Below are positions 1 to 6,245 of a stretch of DNA of 10,815 bases, piece by piece. The number at the start of each line of letters is the position of its first letter. Position 1 is the first letter of the stretch. The notes beneath the pieces are model-generated. The model was given only the letters and a program-made list of their open reading frames with translations. It was not told where the DNA came from and did no database searches. Source of the stretch: Solirubrobacteraceae bacterium. Lineage in GTDB: Bacteria; Actinomycetota; Thermoleophilia; Solirubrobacterales; Solirubrobacteraceae. The stretch lies in the NCBI GenBank assembly GCA_017882405.1, contig JADGPO010000111.1, positions 1-10,815 of the forward strand, written 5' to 3'. The position numbers and the translations under genes are program-made.

Positions 1-22
1 CTCGAGCGCACCAACGCTCGAG
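1..22. repeat. 8-bp inverted repeat inside the UspA gene
   Basis: CTCGAGCG at 1-8 and CGCTCGAG at 15-22 form a perfect dyad with a 6-base spacer. It lies in coding sequence at the window edge. The same octamer appears at 262-269 and 10729-10736, so it is probably a product of local composition (Leu-Glu-Arg codons) rather than a site. Confidence 0.4.
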
Positions 23-273
23 CGTCCGCAGCAGAGGGTGCCGCTCTCGCACGCGAGGTGGGCTTCGACGCCACCCCGCTCGTCGCGCGCTCCGATCGAA
101 ACGTCTGGCGCGCGATCCTCGACCTCGGCGCCGAACACGACGCGCGCGCGATCGTCGTCGGCTCGCGCGGGCAAGGCGGGCTGACGGACGTGCTGCTGGG
201 CAGCGTCCCGGGCAGAGTCGTCCACCACGCCGATCGGCCCGTGCTGGTCGTTCGCGCGAAGCGCTCGAGCTGA
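1..273 (+). CDS. Universal stress protein (UspA) domain, C-terminal part
   Basis: The frame is open from the first base, so the gene begins upstream of the window; 90 residues are visible. The sequence shows the UspA nucleotide-binding signature G-x2-G-x9-G-S (GSRGQGGLTDVLLGS), followed by the usual end in which V.HHADRPVLVVR forms the last beta strand. Usp proteins of this type are cytoplasmic, bind ATP and support survival of stress or starvation; the exact role here is unknown. An internal GTG at 58 could serve as a start, but the in-frame residues before it (RASAAEGAALAREVG) also fit the family, so it is probably not the true start. The gene converges on the SDR gene, with a ROK kinase remnant between them. 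Family assignment is secure; whether the full protein has one or two Usp domains cannot be seen. Confidence 0.9.
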   Translation, partial: LERTNARASAAEGAALAREVGFDATPLVARSDRNVWRAILDLGAEHDARAIVVGSRGQGGLTDVLLGSVPGRVVHHADRPVLVVRAKRSS

Positions 274-329
274 GCAGGCGGCGCTTGGCGGAACTGCTCC
301 CCGGCGGGCGCCGGCGCGGAGAGTGAAAG

Positions 330-506
330 CAGGCTGGCGCCGATCGCCTCGACGGCCTTTGCGATCAGCTTGCACGCGAGCCGATCCTCGCGCTTGAGCG
401 CAGTTGCCCAAATGCTGCTCGTCATCCGCGGGAGGTCGCGCTTCTTCATGATCTTCAATAGCTCGGTCTCCGGCGTGAGCGCGGGATGAATACGACGCGA
501 GCTCAC
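330..506 (-). pseudogene. Remnant of a ROK-family sugar kinase (glucokinase-like)
   Basis: Read on the minus strand from a GTG at 504-506, this stretch gives about 59 residues including ETELLKIMKKRDLPRMTSS, WATALKRED and LACKLIAKAVEAIGA. This resembles the C-terminal-domain segment of ROK glucokinases, typically F.IM..RGR.RLTSGVWARAL...D..A..LI..AV.ALG. The next family block (SAVNLLD.EAVVIGG) and the whole N-terminal domain with its DxGGT motif and zinc-binding cysteines are absent. After about base 330 the frame runs into the antisense of the UspA gene with no family likeness. No ribosome site precedes the GTG. It looks like a surviving scrap of a deleted gene between two convergent genes. 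The assignment is from memory of the family; a chance resemblance is possible. Confidence 0.5.
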
Positions 507-532
507 CGAAGGTGCTCGCCGCCCGACGCGCC

Positions 533-1363
533 TCAGTCGGCGACGCCCAGTCCCCAGCCGCCGTCGATCACGATCTCCTGCCCGGTGATGTACTCAGAGG
601 CGGGCGACGCGAGAAACAGGGAGAGCGCCTTGACGTCATCCGGTTGACCGACGCGATGCATGGGAATGTCCTTGGCGAGCGCCGCCTGCATGTCGGGGTC
701 GTGGGCGTGGCCGCCGCCGATGTTCGTGACGAAGAAGCCCGGCGCGATCGCGTTGGCGGTGATGCCGTCAGCGGCCAGCTCGAGCGCGATTGAGTGCATG
801 AAGTGCCGGGCGCCCGCCTTCGCCGTCATGTAGGCGGAGCCGATCGCCGGCTCCACCGCGGTCGCCGCCAGCGACGTGGTCACGATGATCCTCCCGAACC
901 CCCGCGAGCGCATGTGGCGAGCTGCGGCGCGCGCCGTCGCAAAGATCCCGTTGAGGTTGACGTCGATCACGCGGTTCCAGCGCTCGTCGCCATAGCGCTC
1001 AAGCGCGCCCTCCTCGACGCGCGGCCGCGAGCCGCCGGCCCAGGCGCCGACGAAGCCGACCCCGGGATCGATGCCCGCGTTCGCAAAGGCGACGTCGAGC
1101 CGGCCGTACACGTCCGCCGCTTCGTCGATGACACGGTCCAGCGCGGCATGGTCAGTCACATCCGCGATCGCGCTGCGCACGTCGAGCCCCTCACCCTGGA
1201 GCCGTGACGTATGCTCGGCCACCACGTCGGCGTCGACGTCGATCAGCGTGACCCGCGCCCCGTGCGCCGCGAGCACCTCGCCGTACGCGAGCCCCAAGCC
1301 GCTGGCACCGCCGGTGACGATTACGCCAAACCCGGCCACGTCGAATCGCGAGGAAACGTTCAC
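533..1363 (-). CDS. SDR-family NAD(P)-dependent oxidoreductase
   Basis: A 276-residue classical short-chain dehydrogenase/reductase. Visible motifs: cofactor loop TGGASGLG (17-24), acidic residue after strand 2 (LIDVD, D42, favouring NAD over NADP), D68 in ADVT, NAG (95-97), N136, S164, and catalytic Y178-x3-K182 in SAYMTAK. The PG turn (208-209) and the terminal ITGQEIVIDGG are also typical. It would oxidise an alcohol or reduce a ketone in the cytoplasm; the substrate cannot be read. The frame stays open to 1480, but I place the start at the GTG at 1361-1363: AGGAG lies 8 bases upstream, and the longer N-terminus is basic, low-complexity and overlaps the divergent promoter region. A GTG at 1367-1369 is an alternative with poor spacing. 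A roughly 12-residue insertion (AWAGGSRPRVEE) after the NAG region is slightly unusual. Confidence 0.93.
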   Translation of the reverse strand: MNVSSRFDVAGFGVIVTGGASGLGLAYGEVLAAHGARVTLIDVDADVVAEHTSRLQGEGLDVRSAIADVTDHAALDRVIDEAADVYGRLDVAFANAGIDPGVGFVGAWAGGSRPRVEEGALERYGDERWNRVIDVNLNGIFATARAAARHMRSRGFGRIIVTTSLAATAVEPAIGSAYMTAKAGARHFMHSIALELAADGITANAIAPGFFVTNIGGGHAHDPDMQAALAKDIPMHRVGQPDDVKALSLFLASPASEYITGQEIVIDGGWGLGVAD

Positions 1364-1371
1364 GCTCACTG

Positions 1372-1376
1372 CTCCT
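1372..1376 (-). promoter_or_regulatory. Ribosome binding site that fixes the SDR start
   Basis: AGGAG on the minus strand, 8 bases before the GTG at 1361-1363 and only 2 bases before the GTG at 1367-1369. This supports the more downstream start. Confidence 0.6.
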
Positions 1377-1395
1377 GTGATCTCGTTGGCGGCCG

Positions 1396-1401
1396 AGCCT
1401 A
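1396..1401 (-). promoter_or_regulatory. Possible -10 box for the SDR gene
   Basis: TAGGCT on the minus strand fits the actinobacterial TANNNT pattern and lies about 30 bases before the chosen GTG, upstream of the ribosome site. No clear -35 hexamer is visible at the right spacing, so this is tentative. Confidence 0.25.
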
Positions 1402-1446
1402 TCGCGCCGCACGCCGCGAACAGGCGCCCGCGCCCGCGCCGCTTCC

Positions 1447-1452
1447 TAGAGT
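1447..1452 (+). promoter_or_regulatory. Possible -10 box placing a leaderless start for the MYG1-like gene
   Basis: TAGAGT ends 8 bases before the ATG at 1461, and no Shine-Dalgarno sequence is seen between them. That spacing would put the transcription start at or next to the ATG, as in leaderless actinobacterial genes. No good -35 element is seen. Confidence 0.35.
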
Positions 1453-1460
1453 GTCCCGGG

Positions 1461-2345
1461 ATGCTGGTCGCCACCCACAACGGCTCCTTTCACGCCGACG
1501 AGGTGTTCGCCATCGCCGCGCTGGGCCTGCTGGGTGGCCCAGTCGAGGTGGTGCGCACGCGCGAGCGCGACGCCCTCGCCCAGGCCGACCTGCGCGTCGA
1601 CGTCGGCTTCCGGGACGACGCCTCGACCGGGGACTTCGACCACCATCAACGAGACTTCGACGCCGCGCGCGACAACGGCCTGCGCTACGCCTCCTTCGGT
1701 CTGGTGTGGCGGGAGTTCGGCGCCCGGGTCTGCGACGGCGACCAGGAGGTTGCCGATGCCGTCGACGCCACGCTCGTGCAATCCGTGGACGCCAACGACA
1801 CCGGCCAGCAGCTGTCGCAGCCACTGATCGACGGCGTGCGCCCGATGACCGTCAACGGCATCATCGGCGGCTTCAACGCACGCTGGGACGAGACCCTCAC
1901 CCCAGGACAGGAGCGCGAGCGCTTTGATGCGGCCGTCGCCCTGGCGCACGGGATCCTCGCCCGCGAGGTGGCCTCCGCCGCCTCCGGCCGCCGCTCCCAG
2001 CGCATGGTGCGCGAGGCAATCGCCGCCGCGGCGGACCCGCGCGTCGTCGAACTGCCGGTCAACGCTCCCTGGAAGCAGGTGCTCGTACCCGAGGCGGCTG
2101 AGGCCCTGTTCGTGATCTACCCCAAGCGCCAGGGCTTCGGCCTCGAAGCGGTGCCTCGCGAGCTCGGCTCGTTCGAGAACCGGCGCGACCTGCCGGCCAC
2201 GTGGGGCGGGCTCGAAGGCCCCGATCTCGTCGCGGCGACCGGCGTCGAGGCAGCGCTCTTCTGCCACCGCAAGCGCTTCCTCGCGGTCGCCCGGTCTCGC
2301 GACGCGATCACGCAGCTCGCCGATCTCGCTCTCGCCGAGCACTGA
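1461..2345 (+). CDS. MYG1/UPF0160-family metal-dependent hydrolase
   Basis: A 294-residue protein of the MYG1 (UPF0160) family, distantly related to DHH phosphoesterases; eukaryotic MYG1 is described as a 3'-5' RNA exonuclease. Visible signatures: THNGSFHADEVFAIAAL (H6, H11, D13), DFDHHQ (D60-H61-H62), and DANDTG around D110-D113, which together can build a two-metal site. The C-terminal part keeps the family blocks APWKQVL, FVIYPK, LPATWGGLEG and FCHRKRFLAVARS. Length matches bacterial members. A hydrolase acting on RNA, nucleotides or similar phosphoesters is likely, but the bacterial substrate is not established. The frame is open further upstream, but that part is antisense to the SDR gene and is not real. 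The ATG chosen begins exactly at the conserved N-terminus. It is transcribed divergently from the SDR gene with about 97 bases between the two starts. Confidence 0.92.
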   Translation: MLVATHNGSFHADEVFAIAALGLLGGPVEVVRTRERDALAQADLRVDVGFRDDASTGDFDHHQRDFDAARDNGLRYASFGLVWREFGARVCDGDQEVADAVDATLVQSVDANDTGQQLSQPLIDGVRPMTVNGIIGGFNARWDETLTPGQERERFDAAVALAHGILAREVASAASGRRSQRMVREAIAAAADPRVVELPVNAPWKQVLVPEAAEALFVIYPKRQGFGLEAVPRELGSFENRRDLPATWGGLEGPDLVAATGVEAALFCHRKRFLAVARSRDAITQLADLALAEH

Positions 2346-2510
2346 GCTCGCGACCCCGGTGGCCGCGGACGCGTCGGTAGATCGCAGAACAGGACCGCTC
2401 ACCGCGCACGGTCGTCGTGCGTGCGAGGGCACCGACCAGTTGCGGCAGGTAGCCGACGCTTCCCGGCCGGGCTCCCTTCGAGCGGAACGAGATCTCGAAA
2501 CGACAGCCGC

Positions 2511-2537
2511 GACGGCCCGGAGATAGCGCCGGGCGTC
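2511..2537. terminator. Bulged GC hairpin, possible terminator
   Basis: GCCCGG (2515-2520) pairs with CCGGGC (2529-2534) around an 8-base loop. Past one bulged G, GAC (2511-2513) pairs with GTC (2535-2537), for 9 bp in total. There is no U-tract, so termination is only a possibility. It lies 165 bases after the MYG1-like stop and upstream of the hydrolase gene. Confidence 0.3.
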
Positions 2538-2579
2538 AGGAAGATTCAGGGCGGCTGTCAGTGAGCGTCACGCATGCAC

Positions 2580-2593
2580 GCCCCTCGAGGGGC
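2580..2593. promoter_or_regulatory. 14-bp perfect palindrome, candidate operator
   Basis: GCCCCTCGAGGGGC is perfectly self-complementary and ends 50 bases before the ATG of the alpha/beta hydrolase, where a regulator site would be expected. No regulator gene lies next to it. A chance GC-rich palindrome cannot be excluded. Confidence 0.35.
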
Positions 2594-2643
2594 CGTCGCC
2601 CACGATAGCGCCAGATCCGAGTGGAGGTTGCGAGGATGCGCGG

Positions 2644-3240
2644 ATGCCACGGGTCGCGTTCTTGCCGGGTGCGTCGGGCGCGAGTGAATTCTGGGCGCCA
2701 GTGGCCGACCGCCTGCCGGACAGCTGGGAGACGCGGTTGTTGAGCTGGCCGGGTGCCGGGGCACAGCCCCACGATCCGTATGTGCGGGGCTATGAGGATC
2801 TCGTCTCCCTCACCGCGGTCACGATCGCTGACGAGAGCGACCTGGTCGCCCAGTCGATGGGAGGCGTGGTCGCAATCGGCGTCGCGGTCGCGCATCCTGA
2901 GAAGGTCAGACGGCTCGTGCTGGTTGCCACATCCGGCGGCGTCGACATCGGCTCGCTGGGCACCGAGGGCTGGCGCCCGGAATACGAGCTGGAGTTTCCC
3001 AACGCCGCGCCGTGGGTCACCCGACAGCAGCTCGACTACACCCAGGCGCTGACCACGATCAGTGCCCCCACGTGTCTGATCTGGGGAGACGCGGATCTCG
3101 TCAGTCCCCTCACAGCTGCGCGACGGCTGCGCGAGCTGCTGCCGCACAGCGCTCTTCACGTTCTACCCGGGGGCACCCACAGTCTGGCCCGCGACCGGCC
3201 TGACGAGGTCGCGGCGCTGATCGTCGACCACCTCACGTAG
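2644..3240 (+). CDS. Small alpha/beta hydrolase
   Basis: A 198-residue alpha/beta-hydrolase-fold protein without a large cap domain. It starts directly at the first core strand (MPRVAFLPGASGASEFW, oxyanion region). It carries the nucleophile elbow AQSMGG (S71), the acid in WGDADLVSP (D151, with D149 an alternative) and the histidine in GGTHSLA (H179), so the catalytic triad is complete and the enzyme is probably active as an esterase or similar hydrolase. The substrate is unknown. The ATG is supported by GAGG at 2632-2635, 8 bases upstream. Although short, all core elements are present in order, so I take it as a compact family rather than a truncation. It appears to be a single-gene unit, convergent with the broken aldehyde dehydrogenase downstream, and a perfect palindrome lies just upstream. 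Confidence 0.88.
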   Translation: MPRVAFLPGASGASEFWAPVADRLPDSWETRLLSWPGAGAQPHDPYVRGYEDLVSLTAVTIADESDLVAQSMGGVVAIGVAVAHPEKVRRLVLVATSGGVDIGSLGTEGWRPEYELEFPNAAPWVTRQQLDYTQALTTISAPTCLIWGDADLVSPLTAARRLRELLPHSALHVLPGGTHSLARDRPDEVAALIVDHLT

Positions 3241-3271
3241 CGGGCGGCGCGGGCCAGCCAGAGACAGCCAC

Positions 3272-3291
3272 CGGGCCGTCGCGCAGGCCCG
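3272..3291. terminator. Hairpin between convergent genes, possible bidirectional terminator
   Basis: CGGGCC (3272-3277) and GGCCCG (3286-3291) form a 6-bp GC stem with an 8-base loop, in the 129-base gap between the hydrolase stop and the ALDH stop. The position suits a shared terminator, but there is no U-tract on either strand. Confidence 0.35.
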
Positions 3292-3369
3292 CCGGGCGAG
3301 ATGACCGGCGTGACACGACCCCGGCCAGTCATCGCCCAGCCACTCGCCGGATGCCGTCGCGTCCTTCGC

Positions 3370-4862
3370 TCAGAGAGCGGTGACGACCGACTTCGTCTCG
3401 AGGTAGTTGTTGAGGACCTGCGAGCCCATCTCGCGGACCCAGCCCGATTCCTTGTAGCCGCCGAACGGCATCGCGGCGTCGAACACGTGGTAGGTGTTGA
3501 TCCACACGGTGCCGGCGCGCAGCCGCTTGGCCGTCCGGTGCGCCTTGGAGATGTCCCGTGTGAATACGCCGGCGGCGAGCCAGTAGGGGGTGTCGTTGGC
3601 GACCGGGACGATCTCCTCGGGGGAATCGAACGGGATCGCGCATACCACCGGGCCGAAGATCTCCTCGCGGACGACCTTCATGTCGTTGCTGGTGTTGGTG
3701 AGGATCGTCGGCTGGACGAAGTAGCCGCGATCGCTCGCGCGACCGCCACCGACGACGGCCTCGGCCCCGGCGCTCTTTCCGGAATCCAGGTATCCGAGAA
3801 CCTTCTCGAACTGCTCGTCGGAGATCAGCGGACCCATCTCGGAGTCCGGATCGGTCCCCGGGGCGACCTTGATCTTCTTGGCCGCCTCAGCGACCCCGGC
3901 GACGACGTCGTCGAAGATCTGCTTCTGGACGTAGAGCCGCGATCCGGCGTTGCAGCACTGCCCGTGGTTGAAGAAGATGCCGTTCGCGGCACCGGCGATC
4001 GCGCCCTCCAGATCGGCGTCGGCGTAGACGACGTTCGGGGACTTGCCGCCAAGCTCGAGCGTGACCTTCTTCAGGTTCCCAGCCGCGGCCTTGACGATCA
4101 GCTTGCCGACCTCGGTCGACCCGGTGAACGCCACCTTGTCGACATCGTCATGGCCGCGAGCGCCGCTCCCGCCTCACCGAACCCGGTGACGATGTTCACC
4201 ACGCCGTCGGGCAGGCCGGCCTCCTGCATGATCTCGCCGAGGCGCAGCGCCGATAGGGGCGTCTGCTCGGCGGGCTTGAGCACGGCGGTGCAGCCGCACG
4301 CGAGCACCGGCCCGAGCTTCCACGCCGCCATCAGCAGCGGGAAATTCCACGGGATGATCTGGCCCACGACCCCGACCGGCTCGCGCAGCGTGTAGGCGAG
4401 GTACTCGCCGGGCGCCGGCAGTGCCGAGATCGGCACCGTCGTTCCCTCAATCTTGGTCGGCCACCCGGCCATGTAGCGGAACAGATCGGCCGCGAGCGGG
4501 ACGTCGGCAACGCGCCCGACCCCGTAGGGCTTGCCGTTGTCCAGCGATTCCAGCATTGCGAGCTCGTCGGCGTTCTCCTCGATCAGGTCAGCGATCCGCC
4601 AGATCAACCGGCCACGGTCGGACGCGTTCATCCTGCGCCACGGCGAATCGTCGGCGAAGGCCTTGCGTGCCGCCCTGACGGCGCGGTTGACGTCCTCAGC
4701 GTTGCCGTGCGCGACCGTTGCCAAGGTCTCCTCGGTCGCCGGATTGATCGTCTCGAAGGTCTCGCCCGACGCCGCCGGCACCCATTCACCGTCGATCAGA
4801 AGCTCGTGGGGCGCGTGGACGAACGCGTCGGCCCGTCGCTCAACTGTTTCGGCTACAGCCAT
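3370..4862 (-). pseudogene. NAD-dependent aldehyde dehydrogenase, broken by a one-base frameshift
   Basis: Two reading frames join to give one complete ALDH of about 497 residues, the usual length. The first frame (4862 to about 4154) holds PWNFP (N173), cofactor lysine K196 in LKPAEQ and [12 protein letters not shown]. The second (about 4152 to 3370) continues with [16 protein letters not shown], the general-base glutamate in LELGGKSPN, the nucleophile in GQCCNAG (second Cys), EEIFGPV and the terminal MPFGGYKESG. Adding one base at 4152-4156 restores a seamless family sequence, so one base has been lost in a GGCC/GCC context. No slippery heptamer is seen, so programmed shifting is unlikely; the choice is a recent inactivating mutation or a sequence error, since every catalytic residue is intact. 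The family oxidises aldehydes to acids with NAD; the substrate class is unclear (class 1/2 or betaine-aldehyde-like). An in-frame TGA 9 bases before the ATG fixes the start. The nearest AGGAG is 16 bases away, which is weak. Confidence 0.9.
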
Positions 4863-5243
4863 GAAATCTCAGAAATCTCTCCTCTCAGCGCGGACATCGC
4901 CCGCGTGTTGGGACGTGGTGATGCTCCACCGATCAAGCTAGTCCATTCTTGATTAGTTCCGGGGGCCTTCGGCCGTACGCGGATCGGTGAAATGGGGGAG
5001 GATCCCGGGGTCGCTCGTTGACGTCGTTTTCTCCTTGGTGCCTGTGCGCCCGTGATTAGTTTGACGCAGGGCCCTCCCCCGGTGTACCGGATTGTTGGCT
5101 TTGAGCACGCTCATCAGACTCGTTTGTCTTGGAGGCCTCTATCTCCCGCGCCTGACGGAGGACTACCAGCAGCGGGCGTCTATGAGAATCGGGTGACCGG
5201 CGAGTGCGACCGACGTTGGGCAGCGTGGCGGCGAGGTGGGTGA
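4863..5243. other. Non-coding, lower-GC region upstream of the ALDH gene
   Basis: About 380 bases without a gene I can support. From about 4930 to 5220 the GC content drops to roughly 60% by eye, with T-rich runs (GTCGTTTTCTCCTTGG, CGTTTGTCTTGG) unlike the rest of the window. It contains an ATCAAG-N10-CTTGAT dyad, a repeated TGATTAGTT (4950-4958 and 5053-5061), GGGGGAGG/CCTCCCCC in opposite orientation (about 4994 and 5084), and small dyads such as GAGCacGCTC, AGACtcgtttGTCT and CCCGC/GCGGG (about 5100-5180). Open frames here lack recognisable protein features. It may be the scar of a mobile element or a structured RNA, but I cannot identify either. Confidence 0.45.
4932..4953. promoter_or_regulatory. 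Candidate operator, ATCAAG-N10-CTTGAT
   Basis: A perfect 6-bp dyad with a 10-base spacer, AT-rich compared with its surroundings, lying 70-91 bases upstream of the aldehyde dehydrogenase ATG. Arm spacing of 16 bp centre to centre suits a dimeric helix-turn-helix regulator. The MocR remnant on the other side of this region would be a natural regulator for the ALDH gene, but that link is inference. Confidence 0.4.
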
Positions 5244-5636
5244 GGCGTTGCCTCTAGCCTGGCCCTCGACCTGGTGGCCTACGGCGGCACGGCCAGCAAG
5301 ACGCTCGCCCCGGGGTTCCGGCTGGGCTGGTTCGTGCTGCGCCCGGCGGGACGCGCTCGTCGCCGCTCTCGCGCAGCGCCCCCCTGATCTGCGCCCGGCC
5401 GGAATCGCCGCCGGCCTGCACGTCGTCGCCTGGCTGCCCGCCGGACTCGACGAGACCGAAATGGTGCAGGCGGCCGTGGCCCACGGGTTCGCGGTCGCGG
5501 GCGTCGCGCCCTACCGACTGGCGCCGTCAGCCGAGGGGGGACTGATCTTCGGCTACTCGACGATCGCCGAGAGCGCGATTTTCGCCGCGGGGTCGACCTG
5601 CTGGCGCACGCGATCGCCGAGCTCCGAGCCGGGTGA
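5244..5636 (+). pseudogene. Remnant of a MocR-type (GntR/aminotransferase) regulator
   Basis: Pieces of the PLP-binding aminotransferase-like domain survive in order but in different frames. Frame 3 (5244-5340) reads LALDLVAYGGTASKTLAPGF then RLGWFVL, containing the PLP lysine of the SKTLAPG motif. Frame 1 (about 5344-5592) reads RRDALVAALAQ, AGIAAGLHVVAWLPAGLDE, VAGVAPYRLAPS and GLIFGYSTIAESAIFAAG. Frame 3 again (5592-5636) ends VDLLAHAIAELRAG and a stop. About 45-50 residues normally lying between RLGWFVLP and RRDALVAAL (ALADFIESG...RHLRRMR) are missing, and a second one-base slip occurs at about 5590. The N-terminal winged-helix DNA-binding domain and first half of the aminotransferase domain are absent. 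It is certainly non-functional as a MocR regulator, members of which run about 450-500 residues. A continuous frame from 5236 to 5973 fuses this scrap to the next gene by chance. Confidence 0.8.
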
Positions 5637-5714
5637 GGAAGCAGTCGCCGCGGGTTGCGGGCGCACGTCTGCGGTGGGACACTCGGATGACAGCAATCGT
5701 ACGCAGTATCTGCC

Positions 5715-5719
5715 GGAGG
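5715..5719 (+). promoter_or_regulatory. Ribosome binding site deciding the start of the Usp-like gene
   Basis: GGAGG lies 8 bases before the ATG at 5728. This favours ATG 5728 over ATG 5722 and over any continuation of the frame from the upstream MocR remnant. Confidence 0.6.
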
Positions 5720-5727
5720 TGATGTTC

Positions 5728-6065
5728 ATGTCAGACCCGGCCAACGTTCTCGTCGTCGCACACCAGACCGCGACTACCGAAGGATTGATCGCAGCCGTTC
5801 GGGAGCGCGCGGCGCGCGGCTCGGCAAGGTTTCATCTCGTCGTCCCGCGCCACGCGCACGGCATGCACAGGGTCGTCGATCCGCAGGACGCCGACGACGA
5901 GGAGGCGCAGGCGGTACTCAACCAGGCATTGCCGAAGCTGACCGAGGCCGCAGGCCGACAGGTCACGGGTTGAAGCTCGATCTCGTCAGCAAGACACGCG
6001 GGCTCGGCCTGCCGGTCACCCATATCGAGGCCACGAGCAGGTCCGAGACTCCCGCCGCCGTGTGA
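5728..6065 (+). pseudogene. Usp-like small protein with an internal deletion and frameshift
   Basis: The start is well formed (GGAGG, 8 bases, ATG) and the first 81 codons read MSDPANVLVVAHQTATTEGL, RARFHLVVPRH-type strand (SARFHLVVPRHAHG), and a long acidic helix ending LTEAAGRQVTG before a TGA at 5971. In the adjacent frame (5973-6065) the family's C-terminus follows at once: KLDLVSKTRGLGLPVTHIEA and a stop. Complete actinobacterial relatives, about 140 residues, carry between these parts a GDPNP-type turn and a FDEIIISTLP...SRWL segment. That stretch of roughly 35-40 residues is missing here. The family has a Usp/HUP-like alternating fold of unestablished function, possibly stress-related. 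The remaining 81-residue product may still be translated but lacks the central strand and the lower nucleotide-site region. The deletion resembles in size the one in the neighbouring MocR remnant. Confidence 0.72.
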
Positions 6066-6066
6066 A

Positions 6067-6114
6067 GACCGCCCGGCGCGACCGGGACTAGGCACAGCAG
6101 CGGAATCGGCGGTC
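6067..6114. terminator. Nested inverted repeats between convergent genes
   Basis: GACCGCC (6067-6073) and GGCGGTC (6108-6114) form a perfect 7-bp outer dyad. Overlapping its left arm is a tight hairpin, CCCGG-cgcga-CCGGG (6072-6086). The two are mutually exclusive at the edge. Placed directly after the Usp-like gene and downstream of the YbjN-like gene on the other strand, it is a reasonable bidirectional terminator without a U-tract. The stretch from 6115 to 6245 shows nothing else. Confidence 0.4.
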
Positions 6115-6245
6115 AGAAAAGACCGAGGGCGAACGGCTCGGAGAGTCGGCGCCGGGATCGTGATCGGATCGTAATCATCCGCGCGCGCACCACCGGCAGC
6201 GCCGCGCCTGAAGCAGGGGCTCGGGGCACCGGGGAAGTCGGGGTC

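Larger units (their letters stand above)
2346..2643. other. Intergenic stretch with three dyads and no convincing gene
   Basis: About 300 bases between the MYG1-like gene and the alpha/beta hydrolase. I see no complete gene. On the minus strand roughly 2350-2535 reads as a protein-like string (RFEISFRSKG, GSVGYLPQLVGALAR) without a start, bounded upstream by a TGA. It could be a decayed C-terminus, but I do not recognise the family and its third-position GC is lower than that of the neighbours. The rest carries a 10-bp palindrome CGAGATCTCG (2488-2497), a bulged hairpin (2511-2537) and a 14-bp palindrome (2580-2593). Confidence 0.5.

Noticed and set aside
1364..1480. N-terminal extension of the SDR protein
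   Set aside because: Arg-rich and low in information; the ribosome site and family N-terminus favour the GTG at 1361-1363.
1446..2432. Minus-strand open frame (328 codons) across the MYG1-like gene
   Set aside because: Antisense shadow of a gene with conserved metal-binding motifs.
4098..4160. Programmed ribosomal frameshift in the ALDH gene
   Set aside because: There is no slippery heptamer or obvious downstream pseudoknot, and ALDH enzymes are not known to use frameshifting.
3301..4395. Plus-strand open frame (364 codons) across the aldehyde dehydrogenase
   Set aside because: Antisense shadow; the minus-strand ALDH motifs explain this region.
5052..5243. Small plus-strand gene (63 codons) in the low-GC island
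   Set aside because: No ribosome site, no recognisable family and no conserved pattern; it looks like a chance frame.
5236..5973. A single 245-residue fusion protein
   Set aside because: It is three unrelated pieces in one chance frame: out-of-frame MocR DNA, a MocR scrap, and the separately started Usp-like protein with its own GGAGG site.
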